Source: JANXLS01 sp035308565
GTDB lineage: Bacteria; Planctomycetota; SZUA-567; H5-PLA8
Reading direction: 5' to 3'
Assembly (NCBI GenBank): GCA_035308565.1
Contig: DATGGK010000056.1
Coordinates: 1-64,000, forward strand
DNA length: 64,000 nt
Position 1 is the stretch's first letter, and every line of letters starts with the position of its first letter. Of the stretch, positions 24,337 through 32,672 are shown piece after piece. The notes beneath the pieces are model-generated. The model saw nothing but the letters and a program-made list of their open reading frames with translations, was not told the origin of the DNA and did no database searches. A program made the translations under genes and the position numbers.

Positions 24337-24837
24337 TTATTCATTCGGAAGACCGAGTTTGCAGAGCAGTTTTAGCGCCGCTTCCAACTTTCCAGCCCCG
24401 CACTTGGGGCCCTTCTTTAATCGGACGCGTTTCATTGCTTCAGCATGTTCGGACCCCTGCTCTCGAAACGCGTCGTATGTGGCGGCCAGTTCCAATACGA
24501 CGGGATTGGAATCTGCCATGGTGTTGATTGAGGACTGAAATCTTTTAATTTCAGGAAGCACTGCCTTTTCCGAAGCGGTCAAGACGTAATAGGGCGAACC
24601 TTCAGAATTCGTTTTGAGTTCCTCCTTGACCAATCCGAATTGCTCGACAATTCCAATCTCAGCCTGTAGTCCTTCGCTGTACGGGCCGTAAAAGTGGATT
24701 GAGTAGTCGTAATCGGTCGGCATGCCCAATCTTTGCAAGAGTTTGATTGTCTTTTGCAGGCGTGTACGGCCTACAACCGTCCGATTTGGATGCGCTGCAA
24801 TGACTGCGGAAAGCCAGAAAAAGCGAAGGGGATTCAT
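24337..24837 (-). CDS. YwgA-like protein
   Basis: 166 residues. The start LRFFWLSAVIAAHPNRTVVG, then RTRLQKTIKLLQRLGM and YSIHFYGPYSEGLQAEI follow the pattern of YwgA-type proteins (Arg-x-x-x-Gln-Lys followed by a YGPYS block). These are small helical proteins of unknown function. In Bacillus, to my knowledge, ywgA neighbours the HD phosphohydrolase gene ywfO. Here the same partnership exists: the start overlaps the stop of the HD gene upstream by 4 bp. Composition is less GC-rich than flanking genes. The role may be a regulator or sensor for the HD enzyme; that is inference. Confidence 0.7.
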   Translation of the reverse strand: MNPLRFFWLSAVIAAHPNRTVVGRTRLQKTIKLLQRLGMPTDYDYSIHFYGPYSEGLQAEIGIVEQFGLVKEELKTNSEGSPYYVLTASEKAVLPEIKRFQSSINTMADSNPVVLELAATYDAFREQGSEHAEAMKRVRLKKGPKCGAGKLEAALKLLCKLGLPNE

Positions 24838-26192
24838 TTTCGTGTCCTCTGTATTGTTTCCTTTGCGATCTTTTCGATCTCGCCGCGCAATCCTTCCGGG
24901 AAGTAGTGCCGGTGCAATACTCGTCGTTTTTTGAGCGCGTCAACTGAGTCAGTCAATTGGCTCAACTCGCGCGGTTCCCCTGCCGAATTCTGAACGTAGA
25001 TCATCTTTGCGGGCTTTTCGGCGTCTGGGTCATAGGGTTTGTATGGCGTGTCTGCTGCGCTATCAAGACAAAACACCACTTCCGGATCGTGCCCTTTTGA
25101 CGCAACCATTTCTCTGCATCGTGCGACAAAACTGTTGTAATCCTCCAATTCATGATGCACTTCGGTGACATCCAGCCCTTTGTACAGTCGGCGATTGAGC
25201 AGCGCAACTCCCAAAGATTTAGCTAATTCATCGGCGCAGTCAACTGTTCTCTTCAGAAATTCCACAATTGTCGCGTCGTCCAATTGAAGGTACGTCTGCA
25301 AATCGATCTTCCCCGAAAAGGCCCGCACCAGCGCGGCGGGTGCGCCGGGAACAACCGTTTTTCGCTCATCGTCACCGTCGCACTTCGCAAGCAATTCCTT
25401 AAAGCGCTTGAAAAGCAGACGCAACATCACCTCGGCCGATCGAGTTGCCTTGTGGAAATAGACCGTTTGGTACATGTGGTGCCGGGCAAAAACGTACGTC
25501 TCCGCGGCAAAGAGCGCCTTGGAATCGAGAATCAACCGGCCTTTCTCCGGATCGGGCAAGAGATGCTCGACGATCCACGCCAAATCGAATTCACCGTAAT
25601 TCGTTCCCGTGGCGTGACTGTCACGCAACAAATAATCGAAACGGTCAGCGTCGAGCTGGCTTGAAATGATGCCCGACAAATAGCTGGGAATTCCCTCCAT
25701 TGATTTGCGATCTTCCGCGTTCTCATCGAAAAAATGTGCGAACTTCGAAGGCAAATTCTCGTCTTTCTTCTCACGCAGAACGGCATTCACCTCAGTCGAA
25801 GAATCCGCGATGATCTCGCGCGTCCGGTTTTCATGCGGGTCTCCAGTGATTTTTTCAAATGCGTGTGAAAATGGACCATGCCCCAGATCGTGGAGGAGCG
25901 CTGCGACCAGCACGAATTTCTTGTGCTCGGGCTTGAGTTTCCTGCCCATGACGTCGCCAAGCCGAATCAAAAAACGTCGCGCAGTCTGCATGACTCCAAT
26001 TGAATGCGAAAAACGGCTGTGATTTGCCCCGGGAAACACAAATTCCGTGAAACCAAGCTGTTTGATCCGCCGAAGACGCTGAAATTCTCTCGTGTCGATC
26101 AGTTTTAATAGCAGCTGGTCGCACTCATTGTTCCCAAATGGAATGATATTGTGTATGGGGTCGCGCAAGATGACCGGCCAGTTTTTGGGCAT
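24834..26192 (-). CDS. SAMHD1/dGTPase-like HD-domain phosphohydrolase
   Basis: 452 residues. Start LRDPIHNIIPFG and EFQRLRRIKQLGF are typical of YwfO/SAMHD1-like HD enzymes. The metal ligands are present: His63 in SRFSHSIGVMQTARRF, His101-Asp102 in LLHDLGHGPFSHAFE, and an Asp in SSQLDADRFDYLLRDSHATG (about 181-183). Proteins of this group hydrolyse dNTPs to nucleosides and triphosphate. Related bacterial dGTPases protect against phage by draining nucleotides. The C-terminal 150 residues are less conserved and may bind nucleotide regulators or the partner. It is translationally coupled to the YwgA-like gene. Composition is lower in GC than neighbours. Confidence 0.88.
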   Translation of the reverse strand: MPKNWPVILRDPIHNIIPFGNNECDQLLLKLIDTREFQRLRRIKQLGFTEFVFPGANHSRFSHSIGVMQTARRFLIRLGDVMGRKLKPEHKKFVLVAALLHDLGHGPFSHAFEKITGDPHENRTREIIADSSTEVNAVLREKKDENLPSKFAHFFDENAEDRKSMEGIPSYLSGIISSQLDADRFDYLLRDSHATGTNYGEFDLAWIVEHLLPDPEKGRLILDSKALFAAETYVFARHHMYQTVYFHKATRSAEVMLRLLFKRFKELLAKCDGDDERKTVVPGAPAALVRAFSGKIDLQTYLQLDDATIVEFLKRTVDCADELAKSLGVALLNRRLYKGLDVTEVHHELEDYNSFVARCREMVASKGHDPEVVFCLDSAADTPYKPYDPDAEKPAKMIYVQNSAGEPRELSQLTDSVDALKKRRVLHRHYFPEGLRGEIEKIAKETIQRTRK

Positions 26193-26235
26193 TGCTGATC
26201 ACCCTCGATCATCTCTCTATGGGTCAATCATCGGT

Positions 26236-26264
26236 ATTCTCAATCCACTCTCGTCAATAGTCAA
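26236..26264 (-). promoter_or_regulatory. Possible sigma-70-type promoter of the HD/YwgA pair
   Basis: On the minus strand TTGACT (26264-26259) and GAGAAT (26241-26236) are separated by 17 bp. The distance to the start codon at 26192 is about 45 bp. It overlaps the end of the neighbouring gene. Confidence 0.4.
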
Positions 26265-28372
26265 AGCCCGTTCAACATCGCCGCCCGCCCCGAACTCTTA
26301 ATCCCAAACGTCACCCCGCTCCGATACACCCGCCCATCCAACACAATTGTCACCCACCCGCTGCGCGCGGTGCCATCCTGATACGGCGACATGAACGCGC
26401 TCGACAAATCGCCATACTTCCCGCTCATCGTCACATCGATCGTCGCCGTGCGCGGACTTCCCGCCGCCAGCCGCGATTTCACCGACACCGCCGCGCCGTC
26501 CACTTTCGCCACGCCGCGCGCGTCCAAGCCTACCGCGCGCGCCACACCTGCGACGCTGACGCCGAGACGTTTTCCCGCCGGCTGAAAATCCAAATTCACT
26601 GCTATGGTCGCGCGCAAACGGATCGAATACGTATCCGCGCAATTGCAGCGCGCGGGCGTCTTGCCTTGCTTGATCTGCGCGGCGATGCCGCCAAGCTGCA
26701 CGCTCTCCGCCAAAAGACCGTTGGCCCCATCCAGCGGCGTCGCTGCCGCGGACGACGGATCGCTCCCCCACGCCAACTCCAGCGCATTGTCGAAACCGTC
26801 GCCGTCGTCGTCGTTGCCGCCGTTCGGACCCGACTGCGCCGCATTCACCGGCAGCACCAGCACCGTCAGCGGCTGGCTCTCCGCGCGCCCGCCTTTCACC
26901 TGCACCGTCAGCGTCCCCGAATACGTGCCGGGATTCGTGAAGGTGTGCGAGCACACGTTTTGGTTTATTGTGAAGATCCCGTCGCCGAAATCCCAATTCC
27001 ACATCAGCCCGCGCGCTTCCGACGCCGCCGAAAACTGCACGGGAAATCCCGCGTAGGCCGGATTGGGCGTCACCCACGGCCCGCTGGTCGTGAGCAATCC
27101 CGTCACCGCCACGACTTGAAAACTCAATTGCGGCGGAATCGAATAATTGGCCTGATCGTCGGGTAGAAATTGCGCCGTCAGCGTGTGCGTGCCGTCGCTC
27201 AACACCGTACCCATCGGCGGATCGTACGCGAATTGTCCCGGCACATCCGACTCCGCGTTAAAGATTGTCGCGTCGAGCGCCTTGCCCGCGCGCACGCTTT
27301 GAGGCGGGTACCACGTCAGCGTCGGCGTGCCTTTCGCCACGTTCAACGTCACGGTCACCGGAAGCGAGTCCGGCCCAGGATCGTACGGCGTGAACACCAC
27401 CGACAACGAATGCGGCCCGGCGCCCAACACCGTGCCAAACGTCGGCGCGTACGTGAAATACCCGGGCACGCCCGCCGTCGCATTGAGCTGTACTGCGCTC
27501 AGCGGCGTCGGATATGTGATGCTCGCGGGATCGCTCCAGTGCAGATTGTATTTTCCGCCGTCGCCGATATCGAATTCCACCGGCGCGACCATCGCCTCGG
27601 TCCAATTGCCCGCGTTCGTGCCGACATCGTGAAACGATTCTTCCGTCAGCACGAACTGACACGCGTAATGCGCCTGCGGCATCGCCAATGTCCCCGGCAG
27701 CGCGCGCGTCGGTTCCCATTCGCCGTAAATCCCGACCGCCGTTGACGGGCTGCTCACGTCATACGCGGGATTGCCCGTCGTGTCCGGCCGCACGGTGTTG
27801 AAAATCGGTCCGTCGTTGCTTGTCGGCGAACGCTGCGACGTACGCCAAAGCACGTGATAACTGTTGTTACCGTCGAAATGAATCGACGCGTTGCCGTTTT
27901 CGTCCGTTAAAAAAAACGCGATGTTCAAATAGCCCTGATACGCATAATTCGGATTGTCCTTGTTGGCGTTGTAATCCGCGTCGTTGGAATTCGCCGGATT
28001 CGGATACTGCCGCCACCAGCGCCCGATAAATCCCAGCCGCTCGTTGGTCGCGTCGTCGGCGTCGCCGCCTGTGTACAACTTCGAAGGCCGCCCGCCGAGT
28101 TTAATCTGATACGCAAAATTCGGCTTCAATCCCGTCGCCTGAATCGAACCGTACAAGTACGCCGCGCCCGCCGTGTCCATCGACACGTTCACCTGCGCGT
28201 TCGAATACGAATAGTTTTGAATGTACGCCGCACTGAAGACCTGCTCCAGGTAATCCTTAAAGCGGAAATTCCCCGGCGCCGCTGGCTGCAGCGCAAAATC
28301 CTGCGCGCACGCGCACGCCGCGATCAACGCCAGCGCCGCGCAGCTTAAAGAGCGTTTCAGCGAATCAGTCAT
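26261..28372 (-). CDS. Secreted protein with Ig-like, PKD and Ca-binding segments
   Basis: 703 residues from the ATG at 28372, which begins a signal peptide (LKRSLSCAALALIAACACA). The frame is open further upstream but there runs through a palindromic repeat. After an N-terminal domain of about 260 residues with no recognised family come two Ig-like repeats (VPGYFTYAPTFGTVLGAGPH and VPGQFAYDPPMGTVLSDGTH). A PKD domain follows (GLMWNWDFGDGIFT, then CSHTFTNPGTYSG), then a thrombospondin-3-like Ca-binding stretch (NDDDGDGFDNALELAWGSDP). The C-terminal 170 residues are strand-rich. The composition suggests a surface or extracellular structural or binding protein. Confidence 0.75.
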   Translation of the reverse strand: MTDSLKRSLSCAALALIAACACAQDFALQPAAPGNFRFKDYLEQVFSAAYIQNYSYSNAQVNVSMDTAGAAYLYGSIQATGLKPNFAYQIKLGGRPSKLYTGGDADDATNERLGFIGRWWRQYPNPANSNDADYNANKDNPNYAYQGYLNIAFFLTDENGNASIHFDGNNSYHVLWRTSQRSPTSNDGPIFNTVRPDTTGNPAYDVSSPSTAVGIYGEWEPTRALPGTLAMPQAHYACQFVLTEESFHDVGTNAGNWTEAMVAPVEFDIGDGGKYNLHWSDPASITYPTPLSAVQLNATAGVPGYFTYAPTFGTVLGAGPHSLSVVFTPYDPGPDSLPVTVTLNVAKGTPTLTWYPPQSVRAGKALDATIFNAESDVPGQFAYDPPMGTVLSDGTHTLTAQFLPDDQANYSIPPQLSFQVVAVTGLLTTSGPWVTPNPAYAGFPVQFSAASEARGLMWNWDFGDGIFTINQNVCSHTFTNPGTYSGTLTVQVKGGRAESQPLTVLVLPVNAAQSGPNGGNDDDGDGFDNALELAWGSDPSSAAATPLDGANGLLAESVQLGGIAAQIKQGKTPARCNCADTYSIRLRATIAVNLDFQPAGKRLGVSVAGVARAVGLDARGVAKVDGAAVSVKSRLAAGSPRTATIDVTMSGKYGDLSSAFMSPYQDGTARSGWVTIVLDGRVYRSGVTFGIKSSGRAAMLNGL

Positions 28373-28378
28373 AGTCTC

Positions 28379-28480
28379 CGTGGCGCAGGCATCCCGCCCG
28401 CGATTATTTTCCGATTTGTGAGTGATTTTGAGCGCCACTTTGGGTTGCTTAATACGCCCTAATAGGGCCTATAAGGCCGC
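28379..28480. repeat. Degenerate GCAGGC-palindrome and a CCTATAGGGCC-word array
   Basis: 28379-28402 (GTGGCGCAGGCATCCCGCCCGCG) is a worn copy of the GTGGTGCAGGCGTCCCGCCTGCAC family. 28454-28480 (CGCCCTAATAGGGCCTATAAGGCC) belongs to the CCTATGGGC word family also found at 34447, 34739 and 39172. The upstream region of the secreted protein therefore consists largely of repeats. Confidence 0.7.
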
Positions 28481-28517
28481 ATCCCAACTGACACCCACCC
28501 GCCACGCGATCGCTCCC

Positions 28518-29585
28518 TCACTTTTCCGCAGCCAGTCGCGGCAAATCCCGCACAATCTCCAGCATGAACCAATCCGGCAGCCGCTTGTTCGAGGTTTCAT
28601 CGTCGCCGATCAGCACCTGCGCCAATTCCAAATTAATCTCCGCCAAATCCTTGATCAGCCGCTTGGCGTTGTGGACCAGTTCGCCTTCCTGCGCGCGCTG
28701 AGCGGAGTCTTGCGGCAGGCGGCGCAGCAGTTGCGCGCGAACCATCTGCACGAGCATGTACAGGAAACTCGTGTCGCCTCCGGCTGCGGCACCGCCGTCC
28801 TGCGGGCGCGGCCATGTTTTTTCGCCGCGCAGCAGTTCCTCGACGTTGAATTTCTCGCGCCGCATCTGCGCGAACGTCTTGAACTGCGCCGCGTGCGACG
28901 GACTCAACACGCCCTGCGCCAGCAGCCATGTCTTGGTCACGTCCAGCGCCTCGCCGTAGCTTTTCATGCAATCGCTGAGGATGTGCCAACTGCGCGGCGT
29001 CGAGAACGGTTCCTGTGTTTTCGGAATCGGCGCGTGCAGTTGGTCGGGCTTCATGCGGATGTAATCCATCACGTCGGCGTGAATGTCATTCTGCGCGGCC
29101 CACTTGAGCCAGTCCTGCGCGTCGGCTTTGAGTTCCACGTGAACCATGCGGTTGATCAGCGCGCTGGACATCTGCCGCACGATGGCCTGATCGTGCGCGC
29201 GATTGCCGGCGCCGATGACAATCGAATTCTTGTGTAACTTGTAATTGCCCAGCCGCCGGTCGTGAATCAGGCTGTAAAACGCTTTCTGCACTTCGGTGGA
29301 CGAGGCGTTCAATTCGTCGAGAAAAAGCAGATACGGTTCCTCGCGCGCAATCTGCTCCGGCGGACAAAAGCGGCTCTTGCCGCCGACGATCTGCGGCACG
29401 CCGATGAGGTCTTCCGGCGCCAGTTGCGTCCCCAGCAGCGTGACGACATCGATTCCGACTTCGATCGCGAATTGTTCGACGAGACTCGACTTCCCAATCC
29501 CCGGCGGCCCCCAAATGAAGACGGGGCGCACACTGGCGACATGGAGCAGGAAATCGATGAGTTCACCGGGGCGGATAGTTTTCAT
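28518..29585 (-). CDS. MoxR-type AAA ATPase
   Basis: 355 residues. Walker A is FIWGPPGIGKSSLVEQF (about 24-40), Walker B is YLLFLDELNASS (about 85-95), and sensor 1 is SIVIGAGNRAHDQAIVRQM; an arginine-finger region SSALINRMVHVEL follows. MoxR ATPases act as chaperones that insert metals or assemble protein complexes, usually with a von Willebrand A partner encoded next to them. No VWA gene is adjacent here. Instead the start overlaps by 4 bp with a small membrane-protein gene upstream. The C-terminal 170 residues are helical and specific to this subgroup. Confidence 0.88.
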   Translation of the reverse strand: MKTIRPGELIDFLLHVASVRPVFIWGPPGIGKSSLVEQFAIEVGIDVVTLLGTQLAPEDLIGVPQIVGGKSRFCPPEQIAREEPYLLFLDELNASSTEVQKAFYSLIHDRRLGNYKLHKNSIVIGAGNRAHDQAIVRQMSSALINRMVHVELKADAQDWLKWAAQNDIHADVMDYIRMKPDQLHAPIPKTQEPFSTPRSWHILSDCMKSYGEALDVTKTWLLAQGVLSPSHAAQFKTFAQMRREKFNVEELLRGEKTWPRPQDGGAAAGGDTSFLYMLVQMVRAQLLRRLPQDSAQRAQEGELVHNAKRLIKDLAEINLELAQVLIGDDETSNKRLPDWFMLEIVRDLPRLAAEK

Positions 29586-30031
29586 GGGTTACGCGCCGAT
29601 CTCTTGGAGCCGCGACGGGAAATGTACTCCGAAAGAATTGCGGTAAGCAGAAGGATTGCAAGCGCAAAGACGATGTCGTTTGCGATAGCGACGAAGTTCA
29701 GAACGAAATCGCGAGTCGGCGGATAGCTGAACACGCCTCGTTTGTCCTCAAGGTAAACACATTGTGGACAGCCAAGCGACTCAAGGCGATCGATTGAAAC
29801 TTGCAGATTCTTCAAAGCGTCTTGCCGATTTGGCGAATCTGGGAAAAACTCAGTTATTATATGCAATGAAAGTTGGGGATACCCATAGCCGGTATCGCAA
29901 ATCCAGGTTCCTTTACCCACGTCCCTCGGGTCGACCACCCGCAGCCGCACATTCGCCCAAATCAGCCCGCCCGCGACAAACATCAACACAATCGCGGTCG
30001 AAAGATGAATTTGAAATCTGGGCAGCACCAT
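29582..30031 (-). CDS. Small membrane protein, FQIHLSTAIVLMF family (paralogue 2)
   Basis: 149 residues. The first membrane segment FQIHLSTAIVLMFVAGGLIW (about 6-25) is almost identical to that of the protein at 21431. A second segment lies near 110-132 (FVAIANDIVFALAILLLTAI) followed by a basic tail. The 80-residue loop between contains two cysteines (CPQC) and a third (WICDTGYGY) absent from the paralogue. Function unknown. It is coupled to the MoxR ATPase gene by a 4-bp overlap. Loop divergence with a constant first helix suggests a membrane-anchored family with variable outer domains. Confidence 0.7.
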   Translation of the reverse strand: MVLPRFQIHLSTAIVLMFVAGGLIWANVRLRVVDPRDVGKGTWICDTGYGYPQLSLHIITEFFPDSPNRQDALKNLQVSIDRLESLGCPQCVYLEDKRGVFSYPPTRDFVLNFVAIANDIVFALAILLLTAILSEYISRRGSKRSARNP

Positions 30032-30124
30032 TCAATAGCTCCAAACACATTTTGCGCGAAATGATTCGCTTTGCCCTAACAATTTTCCGAAAATACAATC
30101 GGCAATTTTTCGAGAGCCGATTCA

Positions 30125-31858
30125 GTGCAGAACGCTTCACCAACCGAGCCGCCCCATCCATTGCGCGATTCCAGCGCCTGGCTTTCCCACCTCGCCTTCG
30201 CCGCCGTCCTGCTCTATTTCGCCTACGTCTACAGCGGCATCCTCTTCCTCACCGAAGGCGTCACCGAGCGCGACGGATTCTATCACGCGCGCTATTCGCA
30301 GATGCTGCCGCAGCGCGGGCTTTCGCGTGAATTGCCGTGGATGCAGTTTACCGATTGGAAGGAGCATTTCTGCGACAAGGATTTTCTTTATCATGTTTAT
30401 CTTGTTCCATTCACACGCAACGCCGCGGAACCGCTGCCCGGCGCGAAATGGGGGACGCTTGTTCTTTTCCTCGGCGCGCTGACGGCGCTTTATTTTGTGC
30501 TGCGAAAATGGAACGTGCCGTTCGCTGTTTTGTGGGTCGCGCTGCTGGGTGTGGGGAGCGCTTATTTTCTCACGCGCATGTTCATGGTCCGCTCGCACTG
30601 CCTGTCCGTGCTGCTGATGATCGTGGCCGTGCACGTCATTTTGAAGCGCCGTTTTTGGCCCTGTTTCGCGATGGCGTTTCTGTATGCGTGGTCGTACAGC
30701 GTCCCGCTGGCGATGCTGATCGCCGCCTGCGTCGCCGAAGCCGGCCGCTTTTTTGTCCAAGAACCGCGACCGCAAGGGAGCGGCATTTCGCGCGATTGGA
30801 AACAATCCGCGCGCATGCCGCTTGCCACCACCGCCGGCCTGCTCGCCGGTCTTGCGATTCACCCTTACACGCCCTACTCGCTCAAATCCATCTGGATGTT
30901 CGTCGAAATCATCCGTTCCGGCCAACTCGGCAGCGACGTGGAACTCGGCTCCGAATTTCAGCACATGACCGGCGCGGCGGCGTTCACGGTTTCAATCGGC
31001 ACGACCGTCGCCGCGCTCGCCGCACTCATCGGCGCGCTGCTGCTTTTCACGCGCGTCGTCAAGAATCGCACACTCGCGCCCGAAACCGCCGCCATCGTCG
31101 CGCTCTCCACGGCGTGGTTCGTCAGCATGTTCATCTCGTTCGAGCGCTTCATCGAATACGCCGCGCCGATCGCTTGCCTCGCCTGCGGTTTCGTCGCGCG
31201 CGATATGCTCGGCCCGCTGCCGCCGTTCAATAGGCTTGCCGAAAAACCGCGCCTCATCGCGCTCGCCGGTGTGGGACTTTTTGTGATGATTTTGGCAGGC
31301 TTGCATTCATTCACCTACAACGTGACGTTTCAATTTTTCAAGCTATCGTTCGACAGATTCGCCGAAATCGCCGTTCGCTATGACCAGAACAAAGGAGATC
31401 TATCCGCTAAGGAGAAAGAGGAGCGACAATGGGTTCTGCTTCGCGAACGCTACTTCGACGGCGCGGGCAATTGGATGCGCGCGAATTTAAAGCCCGGCAC
31501 CGTCGTCGCCAATTTCTACTGGGACGATTTCCCCGAATTATTCTACGGCACGCCGGAGATGTACTACCTCGTCGGCCTCGACCCCACTTTCATGCGCCTC
31601 TCGTATCCTGAGAAATCAAAAGCGCTGGAAGATATGAGGGTGAAGGAAACGCCCGGCGGTGCACTTGTGCGCGGCGCAAGTCCGCTCGATTTTGCCAAAA
31701 TTAAAGCGCTCTTTGGATCAAAATATACGATTCTCCGCCGATACCGCGCCGCAAAATACGTCGAACTCCTCGACGAAAACAAGCGCCTCAAGCCCGCCGC
31801 CGCTCATGGGAAAATTGTGTACCAGGATTCGCTCGCTGTGATCTACGAATCAGATTGA
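30125..31858 (+). CDS. Polytopic membrane protein, GT-C glycosyltransferase-like
   Basis: 577 residues with about ten hydrophobic segments from residue 20 to 410 and a soluble C-terminal part of about 160 residues. After the first helix comes TEGVTERDGFYHARYSQMLP, an acidic-aromatic loop like the first luminal/periplasmic loop of STT3 and other GT-C transferases, where a catalytic Asp sits. Later PEMYYLVGLDPTFM lies in the soluble part. These enzymes transfer sugars from lipid-linked donors. The acceptor is unknown. Around residues 212-220 the sequence EPRPQGSG is encoded by a copy of the genomic CCGCGACCGCAAGGGAGCG repeat, read in frame within a loop. Confidence 0.65.
   Translation: MQNASPTEPPHPLRDSSAWLSHLAFAAVLLYFAYVYSGILFLTEGVTERDGFYHARYSQMLPQRGLSRELPWMQFTDWKEHFCDKDFLYHVYLVPFTRNAAEPLPGAKWGTLVLFLGALTALYFVLRKWNVPFAVLWVALLGVGSAYFLTRMFMVRSHCLSVLLMIVAVHVILKRRFWPCFAMAFLYAWSYSVPLAMLIAACVAEAGRFFVQEPRPQGSGISRDWKQSARMPLATTAGLLAGLAIHPYTPYSLKSIWMFVEIIRSGQLGSDVELGSEFQHMTGAAAFTVSIGTTVAALAALIGALLLFTRVVKNRTLAPETAAIVALSTAWFVSMFISFERFIEYAAPIACLACGFVARDMLGPLPPFNRLAEKPRLIALAGVGLFVMILAGLHSFTYNVTFQFFKLSFDRFAEIAVRYDQNKGDLSAKEKEERQWVLLRERYFDGAGNWMRANLKPGTVVANFYWDDFPELFYGTPEMYYLVGLDPTFMRLSYPEKSKALEDMRVKETPGGALVRGASPLDFAKIKALFGSKYTILRRYRAAKYVELLDENKRLKPAAAHGKIVYQDSLAVIYESD
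30759..30784. repeat. CCGCGACCGCAAGGGAGCG repeat, copy 2 (inside a CDS)
   Basis: Identical core to 14178-14199 and 58055-58077. Here it is translated as part of QEPRPQGSGIS in the GT-C-like membrane protein. Confidence 0.85.
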
Positions 31859-32156
31859 GTCCGTAACTTCGAACGCGCGCCAAGCGATAATAGGCATTGC
31901 CCTCAGCGCCAACGGCGCGAACTTTTAAAGCCCAGGGCGAAGCGTACCCGCGCAGCCCTGGGTACGCAACACACGAAGTCCCAAAAGCCCCAAAGGGGCG
32001 AACTAATGGGCTTGCCACTAAACTGACACACACCCCATAAAATATTATCGGAATTTCTCCTGTTGCGTTTTTTTTGGGGTATGGGTAATGTCTGTTTGCG
32101 TGTCGGGACGGCAAGCGTTTGGGGCGTGTTGTCGAGTCGAGAGGAGAGCGGGCGCG
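31859..32156. repeat. Intergenic region with CCCAGGG and GCCCC palindromes
   Basis: No gene seen. From about 31935 to 32010 two palindromic blocks occur: AGCCCAGGGCGAAGCG...CGCAGCCCTGGGTACGC and AAAAGCCCCAAAGGGGCGAAC. The first lies in the position of a terminator for the membrane-protein gene. The last 110 bp are AT-rich then GC-rich and would hold the promoter and leader of the RNA-binding-protein gene; a long leader is usual for cold-induced genes, but no specific motif is identified. Confidence 0.6.
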
Positions 32157-32501
32157 ATGGGGAAGAAGATTTACGTCGGGAATCTGAGCTACCAGACCAC
32201 GAGCGACGAATTACGAACGTATTTCGCCACGTACGGGAATGTGGTAAGCGCGGAGGTGTTGAAGGATCGTGACAGCGGGCGGAGCAAGGGCTTCGGTTTC
32301 GTCGAAATGGGAACGGATCAGGAAGCGCAGGCCGCCATTGCGGGGCTGCATGGCAAGGACTTCGGAGGCCGCCCGTTGACGGTCAACGAAGCTCGCCCGC
32401 GTGAGGACCGCCCGCGAGGCGGCGGCGGTGGCGGCGGCGGCGGCGGACGCGGCGGCTACGGTGGCGGAGGCGGACGGGGCGGTGGCGGCGGTTACCGATA
32501 G
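32157..32501 (+). CDS. Glycine-rich RRM RNA-binding protein
   Basis: 114 residues from the ATG at 32157. One RNA recognition motif fills residues 3-80 with RNP2 KIYVGNLS and RNP1 KGFGFVEM, including the aromatic residues that stack on RNA. A C-terminal Gly/Arg-rich tail (about 88-114) completes the architecture of bacterial Rbp proteins known from cyanobacteria and planctomycetes. Family members bind single-stranded RNA and are often induced by cold. The ribosome binding site GAGAGGAG lies before the start. Earlier in-frame starts (from 32088) add a non-conserved stretch and are less likely. Confidence 0.93.
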   Translation: MGKKIYVGNLSYQTTSDELRTYFATYGNVVSAEVLKDRDSGRSKGFGFVEMGTDQEAQAAIAGLHGKDFGGRPLTVNEARPREDRPRGGGGGGGGGGRGGYGGGGGRGGGGGYR

Positions 32502-32672
32502 TCTGTCTTCAGCGTTCTCATTCGTCCAAAATATCTCCCTCTTTTACGCAGCATCAGGCCCCCTGCGCGCGTCGTATATTGCGTGCGCAGGTAGGCCTGT
32601 GCACGTGTGCTTTATTGCCGCTTTTTTAGCGGCTCCACCGATTGAGAATCCATTCCGAGAGATACGACACTC

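Noticed and set aside
28518..30031. MoxR/VWA metal-insertion operon
   Set aside because: The ATPase is present but no VWA-domain gene lies on either side.
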